Shown: piece after piece, positions 16,683 to 26,785 of the stretch
How the letters are laid out: the number at the start of each line of letters is the position of its first letter
Numbering within the stretch: position 1 is the first letter of the stretch
Assembly: GCF_000013045.1 (NCBI RefSeq)
Contig: NC_007677.1
Coordinates: 1,364,001 to 1,428,000, forward strand
Reading direction: 5' to 3'
Source of the DNA: Salinibacter ruber DSM 13855
GTDB taxonomy: Bacteria; Bacteroidota; Rhodothermia; Rhodothermales; Salinibacteraceae
Length of the DNA: 64,000 nt
Notes under the pieces: generated by a model
Told to the model about the DNA's origin: nothing
Seen by the model: the letters and a program-made list of their open reading frames with translations, nothing else
Database searches by the model: none
Made by a program: the position numbers and the translations under genes

Positions 16683-18251
16683 ATGAGCGAACAGCAGAAT
16701 CTCTTTGGCCGGAAGCTCCACGCCGACCTCGAAATCGAAGACGAGCTCTGGGAGGCCGCCGTGGATCTCCGGGGCACCATCGCTCCGGCGAACTACAAGA
16801 ACTATGTCCTGCCGCTTCTCTTCCTCCGGTACCTGTCTCTCCGCTACGAGGAGCGCCGGGAGGAGCTGGAGGAAAAAGCCGAAGATCCGGACTCATACTA
16901 CGTCGAGGAAGACCTGAGAGAAGTAGATGAGTACCGTCAGGAAGGGGCGTTTCTGATTCCAGAAGAAGCCCGCTGGGACTACCTCGTCGAGCACGCCCAG
17001 GACGACGACATCAAGGTGAAGGTCGATCGCGCAATGGAGCTGTTGCAGCAGCGCTACGACGACCTAGAAGGCGTCCTTCCACCGATGTATGCCGGGAGCA
17101 ACTTGACCCAGGAAAACCTTGCCAACCTGATCAACCTGTTCTCCCGGGACATCTTCACCGGCCAGGGCAAGCAGCAGGCCGATGTTCTAGGCCGAGTCTA
17201 CGAGTACTTTATCACCAACTTTGCCGATACCGAAGGCTCGAAAGGTGGGGAGTTCTTCACCCCGCGATCGGTGGTCCAGGCGCTGGTGGCCATGCTAGAG
17301 CCGGAGGATGGCTCGAAGATCTTTGATCCGGCATGTGGGTCTGGCGGGATGTTCGTACAGGCCGCCGAGTTCACCGATGACAAAGAGAGCCTGTCGTTCT
17401 ATGGGCAGGAGAGCGTCGACCAAAACCTCCGCCTCTGCAAGATGAACCTGCTCATGCACGACTTGCAGGGGGACTTGGAATCTGGAGACTCCCTTTTGAA
17501 CGACAAGCATGAGGGCTTGAAGGCGGACTACGTGATCGCCAATCCGCCGTTTAACATCCGGAGTTGGGGCGCAGACGAGATTCCGGGCGATGACCCGCGC
17601 CTCCAGGTGGGCGACCGTCGCCTCCAGCCCACGGACTCCAATGCCAATTACATGTGGATGATGCACTTCCTGCATCACCTGGAGGACGGCGGCACGGCGG
17701 GGTACGTGATGGCCAACGGGTCGATGACGACGAGCCTCACGAATGAGGAACCGGTCCGAAAGGCCCTCGTCGACGAGAGGTTTGTGGACTGCATCGTGCA
17801 GCTCCCCGATAAGCTCTTTTTCGGCACCGGGATTCCGGCGTGCCTCTGGTTTCTCTCCCGAAACCGGGATGGCTCCAACGGGGAGCGGGAGCGGTCCGAC
17901 GAAATTCTTTTTCTCGACGGCCGAGATATGGGGGAGCTTCCCGAGCGGGCCAAGCGAGTCCTTACCGACGACGAGATTGGACGGCTGGAGACAGCATACC
18001 GCAACTTCCGGATGCCCGATGAAAAGGTCGAGGAAGAGCCGGGCTTTTCCGGTGTGGCCTCACTGGAGGAAGTTCGATCGAACGACTACAAGCTCACACC
18101 GGGACTCTACGTCGGCTTCGAGGACGACGATGGGGACCGGGTGCCCTTTGAGGTGAAGATGCCCCAACTCGTCGATGAACTGGAGGATCAGTTTGCTGAA
18201 TCGGAGCGGCTGCAAAGTCAAATAGAGAAGCAGTTAGCTGACCTACTGTAA
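16683..18251 (+). CDS. hsdM: Type I restriction-modification methyltransferase subunit HsdM
   Basis: 522 residues from ATG at 16683; a longer in-frame extension lacks a sensible start and overlaps the upstream gene. Residues 1-150 form the HsdM N-terminal helical domain (YVLPLLFLRYLSLRYEERRE). The SAM-binding motif DPACGSGGMFVQA is at about 216-228 and the catalytic NPPF motif in VIANPPFNI at about 285-293, an N6-adenine methyltransferase signature. With HsdS it methylates the recognition sequence, and with HsdR it forms the restriction complex. It is followed by hsdS after 42 bp. Confidence 0.95.
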   Translation: MSEQQNLFGRKLHADLEIEDELWEAAVDLRGTIAPANYKNYVLPLLFLRYLSLRYEERREELEEKAEDPDSYYVEEDLREVDEYRQEGAFLIPEEARWDYLVEHAQDDDIKVKVDRAMELLQQRYDDLEGVLPPMYAGSNLTQENLANLINLFSRDIFTGQGKQQADVLGRVYEYFITNFADTEGSKGGEFFTPRSVVQALVAMLEPEDGSKIFDPACGSGGMFVQAAEFTDDKESLSFYGQESVDQNLRLCKMNLLMHDLQGDLESGDSLLNDKHEGLKADYVIANPPFNIRSWGADEIPGDDPRLQVGDRRLQPTDSNANYMWMMHFLHHLEDGGTAGYVMANGSMTTSLTNEEPVRKALVDERFVDCIVQLPDKLFFGTGIPACLWFLSRNRDGSNGERERSDEILFLDGRDMGELPERAKRVLTDDEIGRLETAYRNFRMPDEKVEEEPGFSGVASLEEVRSNDYKLTPGLYVGFEDDDGDRVPFEVKMPQLVDELEDQFAESERLQSQIEKQLADLL

Positions 18252-18293
18252 TTAAGCCCATCTACCGAGCAATACTAACCACTCTCTTGTACT

Positions 18294-19520
18294 ATGGCGA
18301 AATGGATTAGGAGGATCCTTGATGATCTACCAGTCGATTTTATTGACGGTGACCGTTCTTCTCGGTATCCGACTAGGGATGAACTGAAAGATGAGGGATT
18401 TCTATTCTTGAGCACTAAAAATGTGACAAAGAAAGGTCTAAGACTTGACGATTTGGATTTCGTTAGTCCTTCTAAGTTTGAAGAAATAAAGAAAGGTAGA
18501 CTTAGGCCCAACGACATACTTATAACTACCCGCGGAAGCATTGGTAAAGTTGCTCTTTTTGAGTCTCCAAAGTATAAGACGGGCCTAATAAATGCTCAAC
18601 TTCTGATACTTCGATCAGACGATGAAAGTCTGAGCCCTTCGTTTCTTTACTACACAATGAAGTCTTCCAGCTTTCAAAAAAGGCTGAAGAACTATGCATC
18701 TGGTTCAGCTCAACCTCAGATTCCAGTGAGGGATTTGAAGGAGATTGAGATTGAGGTCCCACCACTCACCATCCAACACCGAATCGCCAACATCCTCGGG
18801 GCCCTCGACGACAAGATCGAGCTGAACCGCCGGATGAACGAGACCCTGGAGGAGATGGCCCAGACACTGTACTATCACTACTTCGATGGGAGCGTGGAGG
18901 GGGGTGACATCGGACTTGAAGAGCTCGTCGAAATCAAACCCCGAATGCCAGTGCCCGATGACGATGAGGTGCTGACTTACGTGGGGATGGCCGATGTCGA
19001 GCCCAACCGTATGAGCGTCACTGACTATGGGAAGAAGGAATATACCTCTGGTCGGCGGTTTGTGAACCACGACACCCTCATGGCACGGATCACACCGAGC
19101 CTAGAAAATGGGAAAACCGCCTTCGTCGATTTTCTTGACGACGGGGAGATGGCATTTGGATCTACAGAGTTCACTGTCATGCGGGCCCGAGAGGGCACAA
19201 GCCCCTGCTTCGTCTACTGCTGTGCCCGTGATGAGCGGTTCCGAGAGTATGCCATCTCGACGATGACGGGCTCTTCCGGACGACAGCGGGTCCAGGAGAA
19301 TTTGCTTGGCGAGTATGGCTTCGAGGACTTCGATCAGAGCCGAATGGACCAATTCCATAATCGAGTAGAGCCGCTCTTTAAGCTCATCCGGTCCAACACG
19401 TCGGAAAACCAAACCCTCGCCGAAACCCGCGACTACCTCCTCCCGAAGCTGATTTCGGGAGAGATCGAGGTGGAGGCGGCTGAGGAAATGGCTGACGAGG
19501 CTGTCGACGCGTCCGCGTAG
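18294..19520 (+). CDS. hsdS: Type I restriction specificity subunit HsdS
   Basis: 408 residues with two target-recognition domains. TRD1 (about 1-150) ends in SAQPQIPVRDLKEIEIEVPP, followed by the conserved helix HRIANILGALDDKIELN. TRD2 (about 200-370) ends near SENQTLAETRDYLLPKLISG, the second conserved helix. It determines the DNA sequence recognised by the HsdM/HsdR complex. The DNA of TRD1 (about 18294-18745) is clearly more AT-rich than the conserved regions and TRD2, which points to replacement of TRD1 by recombination, the usual way specificity changes in type I systems. Confidence 0.93.
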   Translation: MAKWIRRILDDLPVDFIDGDRSSRYPTRDELKDEGFLFLSTKNVTKKGLRLDDLDFVSPSKFEEIKKGRLRPNDILITTRGSIGKVALFESPKYKTGLINAQLLILRSDDESLSPSFLYYTMKSSSFQKRLKNYASGSAQPQIPVRDLKEIEIEVPPLTIQHRIANILGALDDKIELNRRMNETLEEMAQTLYYHYFDGSVEGGDIGLEELVEIKPRMPVPDDDEVLTYVGMADVEPNRMSVTDYGKKEYTSGRRFVNHDTLMARITPSLENGKTAFVDFLDDGEMAFGSTEFTVMRAREGTSPCFVYCCARDERFREYAISTMTGSSGRQRVQENLLGEYGFEDFDQSRMDQFHNRVEPLFKLIRSNTSENQTLAETRDYLLPKLISGEIEVEAAEEMADEAVDASA

Positions 19521-19557
19521 GCATTTCCCGAACCTTCTGTCTGATTGGTGGTCTGCT

Positions 19558-20331
19558 ATGTGGTATTACGCCGTCGACGGCGAAAAGCATGGGCCCGTTA
19601 CCAAAGACGAAATTCAGGGTTTGATTGACAACGGTGAGTTGGGCCTAGATAATCTCGTGTGGAGCAGAGGGATGGAGGACTGGAAAACTGCCTCTGAGGT
19701 TGAGGACATCCATCCAAGCCCACCTCCGCTTCCCGACGACGAAAAATCCCCATCCCCCCCTCCAATCTCGAAGAAAGAGCATAGCCAGGTAACCAAACAG
19801 CAGGATTCCAAACCTGAGACCGACGAGCCCACTTCTCCGTCTCAAGAGGACGACATCCACACAGACGGAGATGCGACGTTGTCGGCAGAGTCCACCGATA
19901 GAGTTGGCTCCAAGACAGTTGGCATTACCTATGCAGGCTTTGGAAGCCGGCTGGTAGCATACGGGATCGATATACTGATCACTGTCGTCGTGTCTGTCAT
20001 TCTGGGAGCCGTCGCACTCTCTGTGGACTCCTCTGCGGATCCTGATCTTCTGACACGAGGAATTGGATCTCTGGTGACCTGGTTTTACTTCGCAGGGTTT
20101 GAAAGTTCAAAGCGACAGGCTACGCCTGGGAAGCAATTGATGGGATTGAAGGTGACGGACGCGAACATGGGCTACGACGGGATCGGATTTCGGAAGGCTT
20201 CCGGACGGCACTTCGGAAAAATTATCTCGGGAGCACCCTTGCTGCTTGGCTTTATCATGGCCGCGTTTACGGAGAGGCACCAGGCCTTGCATGACAAGAT
20301 GGCCGGGTGTCTTGTTGTTAAAAACTCCTGA
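19558..20331 (+). CDS. GYF_2-like domain / RDD family membrane protein
   Basis: 257 residues. Residues 1-50 form a GYF_2-type module (WYYAVDGEKHGPVTKDEIQ, VWSRGMEDW), a small protein-interaction domain. Residues 50-115 are a Pro/Ser/Glu linker. Residues 120-255 form an RDD domain with R and D in helix 1 (GFGSRLVAYGIDILI), the TPGKQLMGLKV block and HDKMAGCLVV near the end; about three membrane helices. RDD proteins are common but poorly understood. It lies 38 bp after hsdS and is co-oriented with the restriction genes, so it probably rides in the same operon. Confidence 0.8.
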   Translation: MWYYAVDGEKHGPVTKDEIQGLIDNGELGLDNLVWSRGMEDWKTASEVEDIHPSPPPLPDDEKSPSPPPISKKEHSQVTKQQDSKPETDEPTSPSQEDDIHTDGDATLSAESTDRVGSKTVGITYAGFGSRLVAYGIDILITVVVSVILGAVALSVDSSADPDLLTRGIGSLVTWFYFAGFESSKRQATPGKQLMGLKVTDANMGYDGIGFRKASGRHFGKIISGAPLLLGFIMAAFTERHQALHDKMAGCLVVKNS

Positions 20332-20370
20332 ACGGACAGTCTCAATCTTTTCCACAAGAGTGATTCAGCA

Positions 20371-21399
20371 ATGTCGGACCTTGGAACGCTCGAAAAGCTT
20401 GACCTTCGATCTGTCTGGGAGAATGAGGCAAGGGATTTTACGCCCTGGCTTGCGCAGGAGAAGAATCTCAACCTCCTCGGGGACACAATTGGAATCGAGC
20501 TACAACTTGACAGTACAGAGAAGAGCGTTGGGCCCTTCAACGCGGATGTGCTTTGCAAAGATACCATAGATGATCAATGGGTCCTGATCGAAAACCAACT
20601 GGAACGAACCGATCATCCTCATCTTGGTCAGCTCTTGACGTATGCCGCGGGTCTCGATGCCGTCACCATCGTGTGGGTTGCCCGTCAGTTTTCAGACCAG
20701 CACCGAAGCGCCCTCGACTGGTTGAATAAGATTACCGATGAGGACATCAACTTCTTTGGCTTGGAGATTGAGCTTTGGCAAATCGGGGACTCCTCTCCTG
20801 CCCCGAAGTTCAACATTGTCTCGAAGCCGAATGACTGGTCAGAGACTGTCAGCTCGGCGGCCAGGGGTGAAGAGTTAAGTGAAAGCGATAAGCTCCGTCG
20901 AGAATACTGGGCTACGCTAAAGGAACGTCTGGAGAGTCGAGAGAGTCGCGTCCAACCTCGAACACCCAGACCCAACAGCTGGGCTCGCTATGCGGTAGGA
21001 CGCACGAGATGCCGTCTTACTGCACGCATTAGCTCTCGAAATGAAAAGACTTCAGTCGAACTCACGCTAACCGATGAGGAAGAGGCTGAGCCTCTCTTCC
21101 ATCTTCTTCAAGCGGATAGAGAGACCATCGAGGAGGAAATTGGAAAAGAACTTGATTGGCAGCCGAAGCCGGACATGAAGCGATTTGTTGTTGCTTACGA
21201 GTGGCCGGCTAACCCTACTGATCGAGAAGCGTGGCCCCAGCAGCACCGCAAACTTGCAGGGATGTTAGACGCCTTTCACCGTGCCTTTGCTCCTCGGTTG
21301 AGGCAGTCGAACCCGGACGACTGGACGGAAAAGACAGAAGAGTCTTCAATGCAGGAGGCCAACGTACGAGACGAAAATCCAGAGACCACCCACTTATAA
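20371..21399 (+). CDS. DUF4268 protein with nuclease-like N-terminal domain
   Basis: 342 residues. The N-terminal half contains GPFNADVLCKD, WVLIENQLERTDHPHLGQ and LLTYAAGLDAVTIVWVA, a pattern typical of DUF4268-associated PD-(D/E)XK-like domains in which the ENQ segment replaces ExK. The C-terminal half (about 200-310) matches DUF4268 by its WARYAVGRTRCRLTARIS and KRFVVAYEW segments. Such proteins are often found inside or next to restriction loci. It sits 39 bp after the RDD gene and 96 bp before hsdR. Its activity is unproven; it may be an accessory nuclease or a defence gene carried in the restriction cassette. Confidence 0.75.
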   Translation: MSDLGTLEKLDLRSVWENEARDFTPWLAQEKNLNLLGDTIGIELQLDSTEKSVGPFNADVLCKDTIDDQWVLIENQLERTDHPHLGQLLTYAAGLDAVTIVWVARQFSDQHRSALDWLNKITDEDINFFGLEIELWQIGDSSPAPKFNIVSKPNDWSETVSSAARGEELSESDKLRREYWATLKERLESRESRVQPRTPRPNSWARYAVGRTRCRLTARISSRNEKTSVELTLTDEEEAEPLFHLLQADRETIEEEIGKELDWQPKPDMKRFVVAYEWPANPTDREAWPQQHRKLAGMLDAFHRAFAPRLRQSNPDDWTEKTEESSMQEANVRDENPETTHL

Positions 21400-21495
21400 A
21401 TACGAAGTGTGCCCTCATGGTCTTGACTTTGGGCCTGCAACGTAGACATCTCTGCTAGAAGCGTCCCCTCCTCTCAGCTTTCTGCTCGCTCCAGT

Positions 21496-24400
21496 ATGTC
21501 TGACCAACTGCAGATAGCACTTCTGGAAGAACAGCCTCTCGGTGATCCTGACGAGAACCTGTTCGAGGAGACCACCATCGAGCGCCTGGAGAACCTTGGC
21601 TACCGGTCGGTCCACGGGCGAGATCTTCGTGATCCCGAGACCTTTCCGGACACGGAGGTCGTCCACCGGCCCACGCTCCGGCGGTTTTTCCGGGCACAAT
21701 ACCCATTTCTCGATGAGACGGCCCTCACGCAAGCTGTCCAGACGGTAGCCAGTCCCGATGGAGTTGGCCTAGCCCAGCGTAACAAGGAGGCCCACCGGCT
21801 CATCACCGAAGGGTTTGACCTTCCTTATGAGAAGGACGATGGGACGGAGGCTTACGAGCACGTCTACCCCATCGACTGGGAGCGTCCCGGGGAGAACGAC
21901 TTCTGGGTCGTACAACAGCTCTCAATTCACGGGGACAATGACCGCCGCCCGGACCTGATCATCTACGTCAACGGGCTGCCGCTGGTCGTCTTCGAGCTGA
22001 AAAATCCCTACCGGGAGGACGTAGATGTCGAAAACGCGTTCAACCAGCTCCAACACTACAAGCAGGAACTCGGTCGCCTCTTTTCCTTCAACGCGTTTTG
22101 CGTCTTGTCTGACGGCACGGAGACCCTACAAGGTGTCCACTCCGCCTCCCGGGAGTGGTTCAAGCCCTGGATGAGCGCCGATGGGGAGACGATTGCCGAC
22201 GACCGGCGCCAAAGCATCGACACGCTGATTGAAGGCCTCTTCCCGAAGGAGCGGCTTTTGAGTTACGTCCGCAACTTTATCGTTCACGAGACCGTCGGGG
22301 GCGGCATCCGGAAGAAGGGGGCGCTCTACCACCAGTTCTTCGGCGTCCGTCGGGCGGTGGAGGAAACCCTCCGAGCCACCGGCCCGGGCGGGGACCAAAA
22401 GATCGGGGTCATCTGGCACACGCAAGGGGCAGGGAAGAGCCTATCGATGGTCTTCCTGGTCGGCATCCTGCGGCGGCGCCTAGGCAACCCGACCATCCTG
22501 ATCGAGGTGGACCGCAATGACCTTGATGAGCAGCTCTACGACGCCTTTGTGGCAGCGAAGCCCCTCGTCGGGTCCGTTCACCAGGCCGAGGGCATCGAGG
22601 ACCTCCGGCAGCGGCTCCAAACCGAGGGCGGGGAGGTGGTCTTTACGACCATCGAGAAGTTTCAGCTGAAGGGTGAGGAGACCGAGCATCCCCAGCTCAC
22701 AGGCCGAGACGATGTCGTCGTCATTGCGGATGAAGCCCACCGTACGCAGTACGGCTTCGAGGGGGAGGTGCGCTACGACGAGGAAACCGGAGAGCACTTC
22801 ACCGCCTACGGCTACGCCAAGTACCTCCGCGAGGCCCTGCCCAACGCGTCGTTTATCGGCTTCACCGGGACACCGATTGCAGAGGATGACCGGGACACCA
22901 CGGCGGTCTTCGGCGACCTCATCCACTCCTACGACATGAAGCAGGCCAAGAAAGACGGGGCCGTCGTTGGGATTCAGTACGAGCCCCGCCTCATCGAACT
23001 GAAGCTCACCAACGAGAACATCGACGAGGAGCTCAGCGAGATTGCCGAGGGGGAGGACGTGGAGGTCGAAAAGCAGAAGTGGTCGGCCATGGAAGAGGCC
23101 GCGGGCACCGACGAGCGGCAGTCCCAGCTGGCAGAGGATCTGATCGAGCATTTTCAGAAGCGCTGCCAGTCGATCGAGGGGAAGGGCATGATCGTAGGGA
23201 TGAGCCGGGAAAACTGCGTGGGTTTGTATGAGGCCATCGTAGACCAGCGTCCGAGCTGGCATGACCCGGCCCTCGACCAGGGGAAGATCAAGGTTGTCAT
23301 GACGGGCAACATCTCCGAGGATCCCCCGGAGTGGAACGAGCGAGGCCACATCACGACCAAACGGCAGCGGGGACAGCTTAAGGAACGGTTCAAGGACCCG
23401 GATGACGAGCTCAAGCTGGCCATCGTCTGCGACATGTGGCTCACGGGCACCAACATCCCGTGCCTCCACACCCTATACATCGACAAGCCGATGAAGGGGC
23501 ACAACTTGATGCAGGCCATCGCCCGGGTAAACCGGGTCTTCCGGGACAAGCCCGCGGGCCTCGTCGTGGATTACATCGGAATCGGGACCGAGCTGAAGAA
23601 GGCCACGAAGCGCTACACGGACCAGGGCTTCGACGAGCCGACGGAGGAACTCGAAGAGGCGGCCTTCGGGCAGTTCGAGGAGGCCCTGTCTGCGGTTCGA
23701 GAGACGCTCCCCGGCGGCACCGATAAAGATGACATCGCGGGCTGGCGGGACCTCTCGAAGATCGACTTCGAGGACTTCGTAGGGCGCCTGTACGACTTTT
23801 ACTTAGAGACCGACGACCGGCGGGACGACTTCCTCAAAAAGGAGAAGCGGCTCCGGAAGGCCCACAGCCTCATCCAGCACCGAGATGAAGTCGAAGACTA
23901 TGCCGATGAGGTCGCCTTCTACCAGTTCGTGCGGACCCAGCTCAAACGGACGAAGGAAGGCGGAGGCGGTGATGGCCGAGACGAAGATGAAGACCGGGCC
24001 GCGGCCATCCGGGATCTCGTCGAGCGCAGCATCGACGCGGAGGAGGCGGTCGACATCTACGAAGCTGCGGGCCTGGACAAACCCGATATTTCTATCCTCG
24101 ATGAGGAGTTCTTGGAGGAGTTCAAGTCGGGGGATGGGCGAGAGAACCTGCGCATCAAGGTCCTGGAGAAGCTCCTTCAAGACGAGATCCAGGTCCGAAA
24201 GCGGGAGAACCTAGAGAAGTACCGCTCGCTCCAAGAGATTCTGGAGGAGACCCTGGAGAAGTACCGCCGCAATGCCATCACGGCGGCGGAGGTGATGAAG
24301 GAGCTGGTGGAGATCAAGAAGGAGGCGATGGAAGAAGACGACCGGATGGAGGAGTATGATCTCTCCAACGAGGAGATCGCTTTTCTCGATGCCATTGATG

Positions 24401-24645
24401 GGGTCCGCGAGGACGTCTACGACATGGACTTCCTCTGCGACCTCGTGCGGGAGATTGTCGATGTGGTCAAGAGCAACGTGGAGGTGGATTGGACGAAGCC
24501 CCACCGGGAGAACGTCCGGGCTGGAGTCCGAAGTGCCGTCAAGCGCGTTCTCCGCCGAAATGAGGTGGATGGAGACGACATGCAGGCCGTCCAGGAGGAA
24601 ATTATGGAGCAGGCCGAATCGCTGTACGGGGACTGGCCTGAATAA
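21496..24645 (+). CDS. hsdR: Type I restriction endonuclease subunit HsdR
   Basis: 1049 residues, normal length for HsdR. The N-terminal nuclease site reads RPDLIIYVN and VFELKNP (about 152-168; Asp, Glu-x-Lys). The helicase motor follows with Walker A TQGAGKS (about 308), DEAH in VVIADEAHRTQ (about 409), FIGFTGTPI (motif III, about 454) and ARVNRVFRDKPAG (motif VI, about 677). The C-terminus (about 790-1049) is the long helical HsdM/HsdS-binding region. HsdR translocates DNA and cuts unmethylated DNA. The gene is intact, so the locus looks functional. Confidence 0.95.
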   Translation: MSDQLQIALLEEQPLGDPDENLFEETTIERLENLGYRSVHGRDLRDPETFPDTEVVHRPTLRRFFRAQYPFLDETALTQAVQTVASPDGVGLAQRNKEAHRLITEGFDLPYEKDDGTEAYEHVYPIDWERPGENDFWVVQQLSIHGDNDRRPDLIIYVNGLPLVVFELKNPYREDVDVENAFNQLQHYKQELGRLFSFNAFCVLSDGTETLQGVHSASREWFKPWMSADGETIADDRRQSIDTLIEGLFPKERLLSYVRNFIVHETVGGGIRKKGALYHQFFGVRRAVEETLRATGPGGDQKIGVIWHTQGAGKSLSMVFLVGILRRRLGNPTILIEVDRNDLDEQLYDAFVAAKPLVGSVHQAEGIEDLRQRLQTEGGEVVFTTIEKFQLKGEETEHPQLTGRDDVVVIADEAHRTQYGFEGEVRYDEETGEHFTAYGYAKYLREALPNASFIGFTGTPIAEDDRDTTAVFGDLIHSYDMKQAKKDGAVVGIQYEPRLIELKLTNENIDEELSEIAEGEDVEVEKQKWSAMEEAAGTDERQSQLAEDLIEHFQKRCQSIEGKGMIVGMSRENCVGLYEAIVDQRPSWHDPALDQGKIKVVMTGNISEDPPEWNERGHITTKRQRGQLKERFKDPDDELKLAIVCDMWLTGTNIPCLHTLYIDKPMKGHNLMQAIARVNRVFRDKPAGLVVDYIGIGTELKKATKRYTDQGFDEPTEELEEAAFGQFEEALSAVRETLPGGTDKDDIAGWRDLSKIDFEDFVGRLYDFYLETDDRRDDFLKKEKRLRKAHSLIQHRDEVEDYADEVAFYQFVRTQLKRTKEGGGGDGRDEDEDRAAAIRDLVERSIDAEEAVDIYEAAGLDKPDISILDEEFLEEFKSGDGRENLRIKVLEKLLQDEIQVRKRENLEKYRSLQEILEETLEKYRRNAITAAEVMKELVEIKKEAMEEDDRMEEYDLSNEEIAFLDAIDGVREDVYDMDFLCDLVREIVDVVKSNVEVDWTKPHRENVRAGVRSAVKRVLRRNEVDGDDMQAVQEEIMEQAESLYGDWPE

Positions 24646-24702
24646 TATCATCGCTCTGGGGAGATTCGCGCTTCTACTTTTTATCACAGCAGGTCCAGTT
24701 CA

Positions 24703-26334
24703 ATGCTCCGCGAACTTCGCTGTGAGAACTACAAGGCGTTTGGAGACGAGACGCGTTTTCCACTGTCTTCTCTTACGGTGCTGGTGGGCCCGAATAACGC
24801 AGGCAAGAGCACGGCACTCGACCTCGTACGTCTGACGAAGAATGGACACAGCCTGGATCTGACATCGGGCCGCGGGAGACTTCGCAGGTTCGAAAACCTG
24901 TTATGCAACCGGGAGCCAGAATCTCTGACGCTGGGGAGACGAATTTCAACAGAGGTGGCTTCAAGTCCTGGAAAATCCGGTGGTCCAACTTTTCACCTCG
25001 CAGATGATCTCTCGCTTGAGTCTATATTCGTGCCGTTCAGAAATGGATTCGTGCTCAAGCGTTGGGACGTGTTTCTGCATCCGGCAGGAGACCGAGGATC
25101 AGCCGAGCAGAGAATACTTTCGAAAAGTGTCGAGGTAGGTCCCGTAAATGAGGTCGGCGCCGAGCCGGCGAAGCCCGCGCAAGATCCATTGGACTGGCTC
25201 ACTCGGGAAGAGGGTGAGGAGTCCAATAATGACGCCATGCCCAGTGAACTGTGGTTCGGACTACTTTGAGGTGAGCAGTCCGGAATCCGGAAGAAAGACT
25301 CTGACAAAACGACCTCCGGACCGAAAACAATGTTCAGTCCTACTGGCCCATATCGGCGCACGATATCGAAGTCTTATACCGTCGATGCGAGTCTGATCGG
25401 TCTAATTTTCGATATGATACGCACGACTCGGCAGCACAACACCGAAAAGTCCCCGCTCGATTTATCAGCTGGGCCGTTTGAGCTCAGTATGACCGAGAGT
25501 GCAGACGTCAACTCGGAGGAAGAGCCACCCCCCCTCGAATACATCCCACCCATGACGTTTTAGAGAATTGGGTGGGGTCCAGTCCGGCATGGCTCCCCTC
25601 CAACAAGGAAGATATGTGGGACGCGGCACGAATGGCGGTTTTGTCTCCGCTAGTCGAAAAAAATAAATGACAGCTTCGACCGCATGGACTCGACACACTT
25701 GCCTTCCTTCCAGGCCCGCCCGGAGCGGTACTACGGCCCTCAAGACCCGCTCACTCCCCTTCTGGAAAAGCATCAAGACGCACATCCGACGGTCCAGGAT
25801 GACGTGGAGGAATGGCTGGATGTCTTTGACCTTGGGTCCGACCTTGACGTCGAGTCCGTGGCTCCATACCTCTATGCCGCGTCGGTTCGCCGGAACGGAG
25901 GGCGCCGGTACCTGGCAGATCTTGGGTCTGGGACGGCGCAGCTCCTGCCCCTCATTCTGAAGCTCACGGTCGGACATCCCTCCAGCGTTTTGCTTTTGGA
26001 GGAACCGGAAGCGAACCTCCACCCGAACCTCCAGTCCCGGCTTGCCGACCTGCTGGTGGAGCTCATTGGCAGCGGCCATCAGGTGCTTGTCGAGACCCAC
26101 AGCGAGTACCTCGTCCGGCGTCTCCAATACCTGGTGGCGAAAGGCCGGTGTGATCCCGACAGCGCCTCGGTCCTCTACGTCGACGCGACGGACAGCACGG
26201 ACACATCTACGCCTGATGTCCGGTCTATTTTCATTGACGAGCATGGCCAACTAAGCGAACCGTTCGGCGGTGGGTTCTTCGATGAGGCCACAGACCTGAT
26301 GGTTGATCTCTTCAAGTACGGGAGTGAGAACTGA
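24703..26334 (+). pseudogene. DUF3696/RloA-like AAA ATPase, broken by one stop and two indels
   Basis: The N-terminus MLRELRCENYKAFGD and VLVGPNNAGKST (Walker A) is open from 24703 to a TGA at 25267. The same frame continues with GPYRRTISKSYTVDAS to 25560. Here a T-run indel shifts it (ENWVGSSPAWLPSN), and an A-run indel at 25657-25663 shifts it back (NDSFDRMDSTHLPSFQARP). The last part carries LLLEEPEANLHPN (Walker B) and ETHSEYLVRRLQ. This is an OLD/SMC-like ATPase of the kind placed beside type I restriction genes. With the three lesions corrected it would be about 540 residues. Confidence 0.8.
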
Positions 26335-26527
26335 TCCCGCTCAACATCGCTCATCACGATGCCCAATGACCGGTTTTTGACGGCCCACGTCGACCTTCCC
26401 GTTCCTGCACAAACTCTTCCGCGAGAAGCCGGAGGACCTGAGCAAAACGCCAGATGACGACTTGAGCTTTCCCCGATCGAACGGACACTTTAGAAAGGGC
26501 AAGTGTCCGGGTGTTTTTGATCACCCT

Positions 26528-26656
26528 TCAGCCGCCAGGGAGGTTTCCCTGGGGGGATGATGCTGTGCTTCAAACTCCACCGGGCTCACATATCCAAGCG
26601 CTGAGTGGAGGCGTTTTCGATTATACCACACCTCGATGTACTGGAAAAAGTCCCGC
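26528..26656 (-). pseudogene. IS3-family transposase C-terminal scrap
   Basis: On the minus strand the frame reads [20 protein letters not shown] and then SPVEFEA before a stop at 26528. This is the C-terminus of an IS3-family OrfB. Nothing else of the element is recognisable apart from a GGACACTT-like end near 26483 that could be its terminal repeat. The rest of the gap 26335-26770 shows no gene. Confidence 0.75.
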
Positions 26657-26785
26657 TTCGCTGCTGTTTTGAGCGTGGGGCAGGCCTGAGAGGCCTGCAG
26701 GTTACGCGCTGAGAAGTCTTTGGTCTTGCCCGCAATGCTGAGTCATCACTTTCGGTTCTCTTAAGCTATTTTGCCCTGCTACCCT

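Noticed and set aside
22480-23469. 329-codon minus-strand ORF inside hsdR
   Set aside because: Antisense shadow of a strongly conserved gene; the long frame arises from GC-rich third positions.
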